Source: Candidatus Comchoanobacter bicostacola (GTDB taxonomy: Bacteria > Pseudomonadota > Gammaproteobacteria > Comchoanobacterales > Comchoanobacteraceae). From it: DNA of 64,000 nucleotides. The notes under the pieces are model-generated. The model was not told the DNA's origin. It made no database searches and saw nothing but the letters and a program-made list of their open reading frames with translations. Both the position numbers and the translations under genes were made by a program. The stretch lies in the NCBI RefSeq assembly GCF_024172705.1, contig NZ_CP092900.1, forward strand, positions 552,119 through 616,118, written 5' to 3'. Of this stretch, positions 45,026-55,192 are shown in pieces (the stretch's first letter is position 1; every line of letters starts with the position of its first letter).

Positions 45026-46093
45026 ATGTCTAAGCCAACCGTACTTTTAGGTTTATCTGGCGGCGTTGATTCTGCCGCAGCTGCAACCATACTTTTAGAA
45101 AAGGGTTATGATGTCCAGCCTATACTGATGCACAATTGGCAAGAAGATGCTCATTGTACAATAAAAGATGACATTAAAGATTGCCAAGCCATTTGCGATC
45201 ATCTGGGCTTAACGCTCGATATCATCAATTTTCAAGCGGAGTACCGTAATCGAGTATTTGATCATTGTTTAAAATTATTCAAGCAAGGATTAACACCCAA
45301 CCCAGATATTTTATGCAACAGTCAAATTAAATTTGATGTCCTCAAGAAACATTGCTTACAAAAAGATTGTCAGTATTTTGCAACTGGACACTATGCTCAG
45401 ACTGAAAAAAGAGAGGGTGCTATTGCTTTAATGTGTGCACCTGATCTGATTAAAGACCAAACCTACTTTTTAGCGCAGCTAACCCAATCCCAATTAGATA
45501 AAACCTATTTTCCAATCGGTAACCTAACTAAAAATGCAGTACGCGATATAGCATTGCGCCAATCACTTCCCAATGCACACAAAAAAGACTCAACCGGCAT
45601 CTGCTTTATTGGAGAAAGACGATTTGACCATTTCTTAAAAGAGCACTTACTCACACGCCCAGGCAAAGCAATTGACTGTACAGGCAAGGTTGTTGGAACC
45701 CATGACGGACTCTTTTTTTATACGATTGGACAACGCAGGCGTCTTGGAATTGGCGGCGTTAAACATGCAAATCCAGCCCCTTGGTATGTAATTGAAAAAA
45801 ATTTAACCGATAATACCTTAGTTGTTAGCCAAAACAAGTCGTTACTCTATAAAAAAGTAGTTAAAACGGAGACCCCTCATTGGATTAGAGCCCAAATTTC
45901 AACACATCAACCTATTCAGTGTAAACTAAGACATGGTCCTAACTTTGTTGATGCCCACATTATATCTCAAGACCCTGAGCATGCAGTCATAGAATTTAAA
46001 GAGGCTCAAGAAGCGCCTACCCCTGGTCAATATCTCGTGTTTTACAAAGATAATGAGTGCCTTGGCAGCGCGATGATTACTGAACAGTTATGA
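45026..46093 (+). CDS. mnmA: tRNA-specific 2-thiouridylase MnmA
   Basis: 355 residues from ATG 45026 (MSKPTVLLGLSGGVDSAAAA). Inserts sulfur at U34 of tRNA-Lys, -Glu and -Gln. PP-loop SGGVDS; catalytic cysteines in PDILCNSQIKF and STGICFIGER; FYTIGQRRRLGIGG. The start is fixed by the PP-loop position and the promoter. Its stop overlaps the mfd start (ATGA). Confidence 0.96.
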   Translation: MSKPTVLLGLSGGVDSAAAATILLEKGYDVQPILMHNWQEDAHCTIKDDIKDCQAICDHLGLTLDIINFQAEYRNRVFDHCLKLFKQGLTPNPDILCNSQIKFDVLKKHCLQKDCQYFATGHYAQTEKREGAIALMCAPDLIKDQTYFLAQLTQSQLDKTYFPIGNLTKNAVRDIALRQSLPNAHKKDSTGICFIGERRFDHFLKEHLLTRPGKAIDCTGKVVGTHDGLFFYTIGQRRRLGIGGVKHANPAPWYVIEKNLTDNTLVVSQNKSLLYKKVVKTETPHWIRAQISTHQPIQCKLRHGPNFVDAHIISQDPEHAVIEFKEAQEAPTPGQYLVFYKDNECLGSAMITEQL

Positions 46094-49000
46094 TTTATCA
46101 CTACGCCTACGAGCTCTCTAACCTTCTATTCAAGACCAACCAACCTATTGTCGTTATTTTAGATAATGAGCAACAATGTGAGCTTTGTCATCAGCAAATA
46201 AAATTTTATACTGCAGGTTTAAAAAAGAAGATTGTTCGTTTTAATTCATATGAGTTAAACGAAGAAGACTTATTTAACCCATCAGATACCATTGTTGCAC
46301 AAAGGATGGAAGCGCTAAAACATTTAATCGATGGAACCTTTGATCTTTTATTAACCAGTATTGATGCCGTTAGTCATTTACTCCCTCCTCAATCCTTTGT
46401 AGCTGCAGCCACATTAAGGTTTTCTATTGGACAAAACTATCCACTATCTAAATTGGTAAAAACACTTACTGCATATGGGTATGAGCGTGTATCAGAGGTA
46501 AATAAACCTTTAACTTATGCAATCAAAGGCGAGATTCTTGATATTTTTGCCCCGCAGTCAAATCAGCCTATACGGGTTAACTTTGATGATCTAGAAATTG
46601 AAACCCTACACTATTTTGATCCAAATACACAACGCTCAACACAGTCGTTAACTGAAGTTGTTATTACACCACTCATTGAGTATGACCCTTTAATTGCAAA
46701 AGAGCATACTGCTTATAAGCAAATATCCGAGACGGTTTTAAAAGCCCTGCAACAAGGACACACCGTACCAACCTGGCACCATCACCTGCACGCACTTCAC
46801 TCTGAGATTGTGCCTATCAGTGCCTATGTTCCATCTGAGATCCAGGTCTATACTACACCTGACTTCTTCAACCATTTCAATGCCTTTATTAAGCGTAGTT
46901 CAAAGCGATTAGAAGCCATCAATATCGACCCTAAGTTACTACTATTAAACCCCAACCAGATTGATCAATTAAATAAACGAACCAGTCACTTAGCCAGTCA
47001 AACTAAAATAAAAAATATTGAGCTCAATAAAAAAACACTACAACAGCAAATAAGTGACTTATCACAACATTATGATATTTTATTTGTTTGCCAGAATTAC
47101 TACCGACTCAATGAATTAGAGCAGCAACTGCTGCAAGCAGGTATAACAACCACTCAATGTGATTCATGGGTTGCATTTGCTTCCAAGCGTGTGTCTATAG
47201 GCATAACTATAGGGCAAGTAAATGGTATCACCTTAGTTCCTGAGCTTAAAAAGCTAATTATACCCGAGCAATACATTACCCAAAAAGTATCAGTAACTCC
47301 CAGAAAAAAAGAAGTGAATACTGCGCTACCAGCCAGTCAGTTAAAAATAGGTGATCTATTGATTCATGAGGACCATGGTATTGGGCAATTCACGGGTATT
47401 GAGACACGAACCATAAATGGGCAGCAACAAGACTTTATTGTTATTAATTATGTAAATGATGATAAGTTACTATTTCCTCCTACACTACTGCATAAAATCC
47501 ACCCCTACCATGGCCAACAATCCTCTATTGATGCACTAAAATCAACACAATGGTCAAAACGAAAAAAGAAAGCTTTAGAGAACATTGATGCCTATGCTGC
47601 AAAACTGCTTCAAAGTGAAGCCAGTCGTAATCAGTCTAACCACCAACCACTGGTAATCCCTGATGAATATGAGAACTTTATTAGTCACTTTCCATTTACA
47701 GAAACACCTGATCAACAATCAATCATGCAAGCCATTATCCAAGATATGCAACAAACCGTACTATTTGACCGTTTAATTTGTGGTGATGTTGGATTTGGAA
47801 AAACAGAAGTTGCACTTCGATCTGCTTTTATTACTGCGATGAACGGCCGGCAAGTTGTACTGGTTGCACCCACAACAATTTTAGCCAACCAACACTATGA
47901 AACCTTTAAAAAAAGGTGCAATCATACGGTTTTAAATATTGCACTAGTCACTCGAGCTACTAAAATTTCCCAAGAGCAAATTGCTAATGGTAAAATTGAT
48001 ATTGTGATTGGCACGCACAAAGCCATTAAACTAAAATACCATAAACTAGGATTGGTTATTGTTGATGAAGAGCATCGATTTGGTGTGAAACAAAAAGACA
48101 GTATTCAAGCCTTTGAAAAGTCTAATCGACTATCATTGACTGCAACACCTATCCCTCGAAGTCTTAATATGGCGCTCTCTAAGTTCCGATCAATCTCAAT
48201 TATGCATGAGCCTCCTAAAAAGCGCTTACCCATACACACTGAGATAGTAGAGGCTGATCAGATGATCATTAACCGTGCTATTGAACGTGAAATCCGTAGA
48301 GGGGGTCAAGTGTTTATCTTAATGAATGAGATTACTCAGATACCTAAAATATTAGAAACACTCAAAAAAGAGTGCCCGTTTGCTACATTCGGGACATTAC
48401 ACGGTCAAATGCCAACGGATGTCATTGAGCGTCAAATGGCTAATTTTTACACACAAGCATTCAATGTTTTAATTGCAAGTACCATCATAGAATCCGGAAT
48501 TGACATACCCAACGCCAATACCTTAATTGTTTATAGAGCTGACAAGCTTGGTCTATCACAACTGCATCAACTACGTGGCCGTGTAGGACGCTCCCACCAT
48601 CAAGGATTTGCTTACTTCCTAACCCCACAGCACAAAACTATTACTAAAGACGCGCAGATGCGCTTGGAAGCGATTACAACCCATACAACCCTAGGCTCTG
48701 GGTTTCAACTTGCACTTGCAGACTTAGAAATTAGAGGTGCAGGTAACTTACTGGGTGAAGAGCAAAGTGGTCATGTCAATGCTATAGGGCTGTCTCTATA
48801 TACCCACCTATTAAACAAAGCCTTACCTAATCAACAGCATTTAATGATTACTGAAGTGAACAGTACGCGTGACAAACGCATTCCACAGCAGTATATAGAT
48901 AATACTGAAACAAGGTATCAAACTTATCATCGATTAGCCAACATGGATACCTTAGAGTGTGTTAATCAGCTCGCTGATGAGCTTATTGATCGGTTTGGTC

Positions 49001-49269
49001 ATATTCCCTCAGAAACACTCAACCTTATTGACGAACAAAAAATGCAAATCATTGCTAACAAGTATCAACTTAAATCAGTTCGTATTGATTCAAAAATTAT
49101 GAAGGTTAATGTAGGATCCGACTCCTCACTCCCGGTGAGTGAAATTATTAAGCTATTACAAAAAAATCAAACCTACATACTTTCAGGACCTACACATATT
49201 GATATCCAGCACAACGGAAGTCCCTATACAGCATTAAACCAGTTTATTTCTCTCTTACATTCTCAATAG
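46090..49269 (+). CDS. mfd: Transcription-repair coupling factor Mfd
   Basis: 1059 residues (E. coli 1148). It removes stalled RNA polymerase and recruits UvrA. N-terminal UvrB-like region, CarD-like RNAP-interacting domain (GDLLIHEDHGIGQFTGIE, residues about 417-434), then SF2 motor: GDVGFGKTEVALRSAF, VDEEHRFGVKQK, LTATPIPRSLNMAL, and GRVGRSHHQGFAYF. C-terminal D7 domain is present. Coupled to mnmA by a 4-bp overlap. Its last 26 bp overlap the end of the convergent next gene. Confidence 0.96.
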   Translation: MIYHYAYELSNLLFKTNQPIVVILDNEQQCELCHQQIKFYTAGLKKKIVRFNSYELNEEDLFNPSDTIVAQRMEALKHLIDGTFDLLLTSIDAVSHLLPPQSFVAAATLRFSIGQNYPLSKLVKTLTAYGYERVSEVNKPLTYAIKGEILDIFAPQSNQPIRVNFDDLEIETLHYFDPNTQRSTQSLTEVVITPLIEYDPLIAKEHTAYKQISETVLKALQQGHTVPTWHHHLHALHSEIVPISAYVPSEIQVYTTPDFFNHFNAFIKRSSKRLEAINIDPKLLLLNPNQIDQLNKRTSHLASQTKIKNIELNKKTLQQQISDLSQHYDILFVCQNYYRLNELEQQLLQAGITTTQCDSWVAFASKRVSIGITIGQVNGITLVPELKKLIIPEQYITQKVSVTPRKKEVNTALPASQLKIGDLLIHEDHGIGQFTGIETRTINGQQQDFIVINYVNDDKLLFPPTLLHKIHPYHGQQSSIDALKSTQWSKRKKKALENIDAYAAKLLQSEASRNQSNHQPLVIPDEYENFISHFPFTETPDQQSIMQAIIQDMQQTVLFDRLICGDVGFGKTEVALRSAFITAMNGRQVVLVAPTTILANQHYETFKKRCNHTVLNIALVTRATKISQEQIANGKIDIVIGTHKAIKLKYHKLGLVIVDEEHRFGVKQKDSIQAFEKSNRLSLTATPIPRSLNMALSKFRSISIMHEPPKKRLPIHTEIVEADQMIINRAIEREIRRGGQVFILMNEITQIPKILETLKKECPFATFGTLHGQMPTDVIERQMANFYTQAFNVLIASTIIESGIDIPNANTLIVYRADKLGLSQLHQLRGRVGRSHHQGFAYFLTPQHKTITKDAQMRLEAITTHTTLGSGFQLALADLEIRGAGNLLGEEQSGHVNAIGLSLYTHLLNKALPNQQHLMITEVNSTRDKRIPQQYIDNTETRYQTYHRLANMDTLECVNQLADELIDRFGHIPSETLNLIDEQKMQIIANKYQLKSVRIDSKIMKVNVGSDSSLPVSEIIKLLQKNQTYILSGPTHIDIQHNGSPYTALNQFISLLHSQ

Positions 49270-50233
49270 ATAAGTTAACATCAAACTTATTCTTCGCGGT
49301 TGCCTTTTCCAACTTAATATTAAGCGCAGACTTTTCTTTCTCAGACATTGCACCTGCTTCAGCTACAGGAAGTAAACTAACTTGCTCGACTATTTGAAGA
49401 ACTTCTTCATAGTACTCATGCATCAAGTCATAAACTGCCAGCGGTAAATCAGTTTGACTTCCGCACACTGGTAAACTACTTTTCATACTTTGGCAGACAT
49501 CAAGGATTTTAGTCTCTACTGGTGTGGAAAACATTGATTTGCTCTGATCACTATTTTTCGCATAATAGGCAACTGATGCCTCGAGCAATACGACTGCCTG
49601 TATGAATGACGCATAATCTTCTACTTCATTTTGAGATTGCTCACCCATAGATTTAATCATAGCGCTACACTCTCCTCCAACAGAGCATGTATCTAACCAT
49701 TCATACAAATCTTGCCAGCTATAAACAGACTTACCTTTAGTCCATTCAATCTCAACGTCAATCTTCTTGCTTACAGCCACTAATAACTCATCCAAATAAA
49801 GGTCAACTGCAGCCATAAAGTTTTTATTTTCATTATCCTGTGCAACCAACTTCTCTGCTAAATCTTTTTGTAATTTCTGTAAATCAGGAACTACTGTAAC
49901 CCGAATATACTGATTAATTTCATCAAGACGAGCTGCAACTTCAGGAAGCTCTCTTTGCTGAGTATCATCTAACATAGAATAATCAACATGTTGTATACGA
50001 TCGACAACTTTATTGATTTTAGCCAAACAAATATTCAAGTAGCTTATGTCTTTTACAAACTCATCAGCTAAAATATATAAATTATGTAATGGAAAATACA
50101 TAATTGGCTCATCGACTAAATAGCCCAGACGCTCAGAAGTTAGCTCACCCCTACATAAGGTTAATACCCCTGATTTCAAATTTGGGTATGTGTTAATGAC
50201 CAAATACATATCAGTCGTTGATAAGTGTTTCAT
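49244..50233 (-). CDS. Hypothetical protein, 329 residues
   Basis: Acidic, mostly helical protein without signal peptide or membrane segment. A central part (about 85-160) has heptad-like spacing and could form coiled coil (LDEINQYIRVTVVPDLQKLQ). Four cysteines occur, two in CSVGGEC. I recognise no family. It lies convergent to mfd with a 26-bp overlap and divergent from the ZIP transporter. Could be an effector or a lineage-specific cytosolic protein; nothing in the neighbourhood decides this. Confidence 0.7.
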   Translation of the reverse strand: MKHLSTTDMYLVINTYPNLKSGVLTLCRGELTSERLGYLVDEPIMYFPLHNLYILADEFVKDISYLNICLAKINKVVDRIQHVDYSMLDDTQQRELPEVAARLDEINQYIRVTVVPDLQKLQKDLAEKLVAQDNENKNFMAAVDLYLDELLVAVSKKIDVEIEWTKGKSVYSWQDLYEWLDTCSVGGECSAMIKSMGEQSQNEVEDYASFIQAVVLLEASVAYYAKNSDQSKSMFSTPVETKILDVCQSMKSSLPVCGSQTDLPLAVYDLMHEYYEEVLQIVEQVSLLPVAEAGAMSEKEKSALNIKLEKATAKNKFDVNLSIENVREK

Positions 50234-50371
50234 AATAACTCCTAAATTACTAAACAGGTTATAATACTAATTTTTACTCTGTCAGAATTAAAAAAAAGTT
50301 ATTAAAAAACACTCTACTATTGATAGTTATAAATAAAAAAAGTATACTTATTGAAAATTTGAGATAAAAAC

Positions 50372-51091
50372 ATGACCTTACTACCTGCAATCACAACATC
50401 TTTCATAGCCTCAATCCTTGGTGGCGCACTACCTATTTGGCAACAGCGAAGCAGAAGCCATGGACAATGGATGCATATAGTGCACTCAATCTGTGATGGC
50501 ATGTTCATTTCTATTGCCTTGACACACTTCTTGCCAGAGCTCTATGAACACAATACATTTCCTCAATTCTTAGGCTATGCCAGCATTATTGCTTTGATGT
50601 GTTTTGGGCTCACCCACTTATCTAAAGATAAAAAAGGCATTAATACCGATAAAATTGTTTTAGGGCTATTATTCTCCCATTGCTTTTTTGAAGGGATGGC
50701 GCTTCCACTAGCAAGTAACCAACATATTCAAGAATCACTTACTGCTGCAATACTCGCACACAAAGGCGTTGAAGCATTTGTCTTTTTCAATCTTATTATC
50801 AAGAAAAACTCATCCAACTTCTCATTAATCAGTTTATTGTTAATTTTTTCATCGCTAACACCGATTGGCATTATCACCGGCGACTTTATCAAAGGTGCGC
50901 CTGAGCATCTCTTCCACTTCTTTAATGCGTTAACGTGTGGTGCATTCTTAAGCCATGGAGCACACTGTATGCTACTTAAGGACTGTAATGACCACAATCA
51001 CACCTCAAAAGCGTGGATGGTCGTTGGATTTATGCTTATTGTTCTAGTTTTAGGCGGCGGTGGACACGAAGGTTGCTCACACGCACATTAA
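50372..51091 (+). CDS. ZIP-family metal transporter
   Basis: 239 residues with about seven membrane helices. The ZIP metal-site motif is visible as HCFFEGMALP in helix 4, and helix 5 has LAHKGVEAFVFF, where classic ZIPs have HKxPEG. The first helix pair starts SFIASILGGALP. The end is His-rich (GGGGHEGCSHAH), possibly a metal-binding tail. Likely imports zinc or iron across the inner membrane. Its 3' end overlaps convergent lgt by 56 bp. Confidence 0.8.
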   Translation: MTLLPAITTSFIASILGGALPIWQQRSRSHGQWMHIVHSICDGMFISIALTHFLPELYEHNTFPQFLGYASIIALMCFGLTHLSKDKKGINTDKIVLGLLFSHCFFEGMALPLASNQHIQESLTAAILAHKGVEAFVFFNLIIKKNSSNFSLISLLLIFSSLTPIGIITGDFIKGAPEHLFHFFNALTCGAFLSHGAHCMLLKDCNDHNHTSKAWMVVGFMLIVLVLGGGGHEGCSHAH

Positions 51092-51812
51092 GGGCCAAAC
51101 TAAATAGCATCATAAACAGACATAATAGTGCACCGGTACTGATAAATGATAGCCATTCATAAGTGGGTGCTCTAAAGTTTATCTCGATTAGCAGCCTAAT
51201 CCCACCATAAGCAAACATAGAGACACATGCCAGCTGGCCTGGCTTTAGTTTAAGCTTAGAGTAGCAAAACCAGATAATACACCCTAGTAAAAGTCCCTCA
51301 GAAAATGCTTCGTATAGCTGAGATGGATGCCTTAGTAGGCTATCCACCCTTGGAAACACAACACCCCATGCTTGGTTTGTAGGTCTACCCCATAACTCAC
51401 CGTTAACATAATTAGCAATCCTAACAATGCCCAAACAAGGCGTGATCCATAGTGCTAAATTATCCATAATTTGATAAGGGTCGATCTTATGATTCCTAGC
51501 AAACTGGATGGTATACAAAATGCCTGCAATTAATGCACCATGAAATGATAACCCTCCATTCCATATTGCAATAGCCTTCATTGGATAAGCCAGTAAATCA
51601 GGACGATAAAACATCACCCAACCCAGTCGACCACCCAATATTATTGTGATTAACCCTAAATCGATATAATCATACCAAATGTCTTTTAACCCGTCTGAGA
51701 TACAATTGAAAAATATGGGTGCATAGCGTAACCACAATACAGCGACTGCCCAGGCAATACCATACCAATGAACAGCGAGTGGGCCAATCTGTAAGGCAAC
51801 TGCATTACTCAT
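51036..51812 (-). CDS. lgt: Prolipoprotein diacylglyceryl transferase
   Basis: 258 residues. It adds diacylglycerol to the lipobox Cys of preprolipoproteins. Seven membrane helices; signatures HWYGIAWAVAV, GGRLGWVMFY, IWNGGLSFHGALIAG, RIANYVNGELWGRPT and HPSQLYEAFSEG. Presence of lgt means lipoproteins are made. It follows mdh, overlapping by 8 bp, in the serS-mscS-mdh-lgt unit. Confidence 0.96.
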   Translation of the reverse strand: MSNAVALQIGPLAVHWYGIAWAVAVLWLRYAPIFFNCISDGLKDIWYDYIDLGLITIILGGRLGWVMFYRPDLLAYPMKAIAIWNGGLSFHGALIAGILYTIQFARNHKIDPYQIMDNLALWITPCLGIVRIANYVNGELWGRPTNQAWGVVFPRVDSLLRHPSQLYEAFSEGLLLGCIIWFCYSKLKLKPGQLACVSMFAYGGIRLLIEINFRAPTYEWLSFISTGALLCLFMMLFSLALNVRVSNLRVHRRLKLEQ

Positions 51813-52791
51813 CTAAAAAACCAAGTGCAATAACAGCCTCGCGTTCCTGCAATAACTCTTGATAGGACTTTTCTATCATCGCTTTAGCAGTAGCATCATG
51901 ATCAAACCGATCATAAACCCTGCCTTTTCCATCTTTGAAATAATATGGCGCCGATACCACAATGCCATCAGGGGCATCATAACACCCACTTGAGACAACT
52001 GCCACAGAGAACGGGGTAGACGATTGAGACCATATTTTATGTGCAGTCTCTGCAGCAGATCGAGCAGCTGATGCTGCTGATGAGGAACCTCTTGCTTTAA
52101 TAACTGCAGCACCACGTTGTTGAATCATTGGTACAAATGTTGTTTCTAACCCGCTTTGATCTAAAACACTGATAATCGGCTGGTCTTTTACCCTAGCATT
52201 GGTAAAATCTGGGAACTGAGTTGCTGAATGATTGCCATAAATATACAAATCAGTAATATCCACTACTGGAACCTGGCACATTTTAGCAAGCTGATAGGAA
52301 GCTCTAAACTCATCTAATAATGTCATTGCATAAAACTGATTGCTTGGAATGTTTTTTGCATGGCTAAGCGCAATCAAACAATTGGTATTACAGGGATTAC
52401 CAACTACTAATGTCTGTACGGATGGCTTTGCATAAGCCCCCAGTGCTTCACCTTGAGTTTTAAAGATCAAACCATTTTTTTCTAATAAATCTTTACGCTC
52501 CATACCCGCTAACCGAGGAAACGCACCCACTAAAAATGCAAAATCAATTGATTGAAATGCTTGATCGAGTTGCTGGTCCGAATGTATGCTCACTGAAGAT
52601 AACAAGGTTAAACGTGAATCTTCAAGCTCCATTACCAAGCCCTCGATCTTAGGTAAAACTTCGGGAATGTCTACTAATCGCAAATCCACTTGCGTATCAA
52701 ACCCAAATACTTCTCCTTTTGAGATTGAATAAATCAAGTGGTAGGCAATCTGCCCACCAGCACCTGTGAGTGCTACTGATACTTTTTTCAT
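51805..52791 (-). CDS. mdh: Malate dehydrogenase
   Basis: 328 residues. NAD-dependent oxidation of malate. N-terminal Rossmann motif GAGGQIAYHLIYSI; substrate region VGAFPRLAGMERKDLL; catalytic His in YGNHSATQFPDF; VVGNPCNTN. It belongs to the LDH/MDH group with the long-chain bacterial type (as in Coxiella and Burkholderia), not the E. coli type. In most of this family the catalytic Asp lies in LDHNRA; here it is LDEFRA, a small deviation. Confidence 0.93.
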   Translation of the reverse strand: MKKVSVALTGAGGQIAYHLIYSISKGEVFGFDTQVDLRLVDIPEVLPKIEGLVMELEDSRLTLLSSVSIHSDQQLDQAFQSIDFAFLVGAFPRLAGMERKDLLEKNGLIFKTQGEALGAYAKPSVQTLVVGNPCNTNCLIALSHAKNIPSNQFYAMTLLDEFRASYQLAKMCQVPVVDITDLYIYGNHSATQFPDFTNARVKDQPIISVLDQSGLETTFVPMIQQRGAAVIKARGSSSAASAARSAAETAHKIWSQSSTPFSVAVVSSGCYDAPDGIVVSAPYYFKDGKGRVYDRFDHDATAKAMIEKSYQELLQEREAVIALGFLDE

Positions 52792-53861
52792 TCATCGTCA
52801 CCTTTGTCCATGTACACAGTTCTTGATGGAAAAGCAAAATCAGCACCGTGCTTTTTAACCACATCATTCACTTTAAAGACTAATTCCTCATTAAACTGAT
52901 ACCATTCTTTAGTATTAATAGAGCTTTTTAAATAGGCCCTAACACGCATCACGATTGAGGAGTCTCCTAAATGGTAAACACGAGCAAAATGGGCACGCCT
53001 TTTATTAGCCAATTTATGATTAATTACCCACGCCTCTAACTCTTCAGAAATTGACTTTGCCACACTAATATCCTGATACCTAATACCCACTTCTTTTTGT
53101 ACAAACCAGTGAGCTTTTTCAGAGTAATTAGTCACAATTGTGGTTGCTAATAACCCATTGGGTACATGTAAAATACGACCATTTTGTAATTGAATCTCCG
53201 TGACACGCCACCCAACGTATCGCACTGTACCTTCTTCACCAGGTCGGATACTCACATAGTCCCCCACCACAAAAGGTCGATCACACATAACCATGATTCC
53301 ACCAAATACATTTGAGAGCACATCCTTAGAAGCAAACGATAAAGCCAAGGCACCGACTGCTGTAGGTGCTAGAATCTGACCCATAGGAATTTCAAATGCA
53401 TATAATACGACGATTAGAAATACCAAGCCTGATACCAGTCGTCCCAGCTTACAGGCTGTAATTAATGCAGCTGAATTCGGGAAAGGTTGGTTTTTCTCTA
53501 TCCTAACAATTTGAGCCTGAATATTTGAGAGAAATTTATTGAATATAATAAAAATCAATAATGAGAAAGAGACTGGAAGCATGAGCTTAAGTATTGATCC
53601 AAACTGATCAAATAATTTTAATAGCGGCTCTGAGAAAATATGAAGAACCTGATACAACCAAACGACAATAATCGTTAGATACCCTGGAAATCTAAGCGCA
53701 TACATAAACGAAGAAAACCATATGGTTTGAAATTCAGAAGCATGACTAAAAGCACGCCTCCATGCTACGGTGTAGGCCAACATTAAAATCACAAATGAAG
53801 CAGTGACGGATAGCAATCCAGGGCTTAATAATGACTGTAACTCAAATATATTGATATTCAT
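52788..53861 (-). CDS. MscS-family mechanosensitive channel
   Basis: 357 residues. Four or five membrane helices, then the TM3 pore helix region with ALALSFASKDVLSNVFGGIMV and the beta domain starting PFVVGDYVSIRPGEEGTVRYV and later ILHVPNGLLATTIVTNYS. This is the MscS core with extra N-terminal helices. It releases solutes on osmotic downshock. ATGA overlap with mdh, 8 bp after serS. Confidence 0.9.
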   Translation of the reverse strand: MNINIFELQSLLSPGLLSVTASFVILMLAYTVAWRRAFSHASEFQTIWFSSFMYALRFPGYLTIIVVWLYQVLHIFSEPLLKLFDQFGSILKLMLPVSFSLLIFIIFNKFLSNIQAQIVRIEKNQPFPNSAALITACKLGRLVSGLVFLIVVLYAFEIPMGQILAPTAVGALALSFASKDVLSNVFGGIMVMCDRPFVVGDYVSIRPGEEGTVRYVGWRVTEIQLQNGRILHVPNGLLATTIVTNYSEKAHWFVQKEVGIRYQDISVAKSISEELEAWVINHKLANKRRAHFARVYHLGDSSIVMRVRAYLKSSINTKEWYQFNEELVFKVNDVVKKHGADFAFPSRTVYMDKGDDE

Positions 53862-53869
53862 GATTTCTC

Positions 53870-55135
53870 CTATTCATCACTAATAACTTCCAATCCATTC
53901 ATATAAGGTTTTAACACTTCAGGAACAATGATTGTACCCTCTTTGGTTTGATAATTCTCAATCACAGCCAATAACGTACGTCCTACTGCAAGACCACTGC
54001 CATTTAAAGTATGTAAATAGTTAACCTTTTTTTGATCATCTCGATATCTCGCCTTCATGCGTCTTGCCTGAAAATCAGCAAAGTAGCTGCATGAGGATAT
54101 TTCCCTATATCTATTTTCACTCGGAACCCATACCTCTAAATCATACGTAATATGTGAGGAAAAACCGGTATCACCCGCACATAAGAGCACTTTGCGGAAT
54201 GGTAGCTTTAATAGCGTCAAGATAGATGCTGCATCATTAACTAAAGCGTCCAGCGCTTGATGCGCATTTTGAGCATCAACAAGCTGCACTAGCTCAACCT
54301 TTTCAAATTGATGTAGCCGCATTAAGCCCGCTGTATCTTTACCATAGGATCCTGCCTCACTTCTAAAGCATGGGGTTAATGCCGTTAACTTAATAGGAAG
54401 CTTATCTTGTGCGACGATCTGATCCCGGTATATATTTGTGAGTGGCACTTCTGCTGTAGGAATCAATGCATGTGACTCAGATTGTGTGAAAAACTGATCT
54501 TCTTTAAATTTAGGTAACTGGCCGGTACCAAATAGCGCTTTAGGCTCTACCAATAGTGGTGGATTCACCTCTTGATAACCTGCTTCTGTATGTACGTCTA
54601 ACATCCACTGGCCCAAAGCTCGATGTAGCTTTGCAATTTTACCCTTCATCATGACATACCTTGAACCCGATATTTGAGCAGCACAAGCAAAGTCTAAACT
54701 ACGTGGGAATAAATCGATATGTGAGCGCACCTGGAAGTCAAAGCTAGGAATTTCTCCATAGGTCTCTACAATTACATTATCTACCTCTGATAGGCCCTCA
54801 GGGACCTGCTCACTCAGCAAATTCGGGATGGCTGCAATCGTATTTTGTATTTCATCTTGAACTGATTTCAAAGCAGCTTCTTTATTTTTCTTGTCCTTAG
54901 CTAATATACCCAGCTCCTTAAAAAGGCCTGACATATCCTGTCCAGACTGTTTGCCTAATGCAACTTCTTTAGACAGCTGGTTTGACTTTGCTTGCAACCC
55001 TTCTGTTTCTACTTGCAGCGACTTTCGCTGCTCTTCTAGTTCTTTAAAACTTGAAAGATCAATTTCCATACCACGCTTTTTCAACATGGCTTCTATTTGA
55101 TTTAGATGGTTTCTAAAATATTGAGCAGGAATCAT
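53870..55135 (-). CDS. serS: Seryl-tRNA synthetase
   Basis: 421 residues. N-terminal coiled-coil arm (residues about 20-110, rich in Lys, Glu and Leu) that reads the long tRNA-Ser variable arm, then class II core: TAEVPLTNIYRD, motif 2 FRSEAGSYGKDTAGLMRLHQF, motif 3 NGSGLAVGRTLLAVIEN. Normal length. First gene of serS-mscS-mdh-lgt. No lolA or rarA lies between it and ftsK. Confidence 0.97.
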   Translation of the reverse strand: MIPAQYFRNHLNQIEAMLKKRGMEIDLSSFKELEEQRKSLQVETEGLQAKSNQLSKEVALGKQSGQDMSGLFKELGILAKDKKNKEAALKSVQDEIQNTIAAIPNLLSEQVPEGLSEVDNVIVETYGEIPSFDFQVRSHIDLFPRSLDFACAAQISGSRYVMMKGKIAKLHRALGQWMLDVHTEAGYQEVNPPLLVEPKALFGTGQLPKFKEDQFFTQSESHALIPTAEVPLTNIYRDQIVAQDKLPIKLTALTPCFRSEAGSYGKDTAGLMRLHQFEKVELVQLVDAQNAHQALDALVNDAASILTLLKLPFRKVLLCAGDTGFSSHITYDLEVWVPSENRYREISSCSYFADFQARRMKARYRDDQKKVNYLHTLNGSGLAVGRTLLAVIENYQTKEGTIIVPEVLKPYMNGLEVISDE

Positions 55136-55192
55136 AATACGTCCTAATTTATGACCTTATTGAACAACATCTTATAGGAAAAAGCAAGTCCA

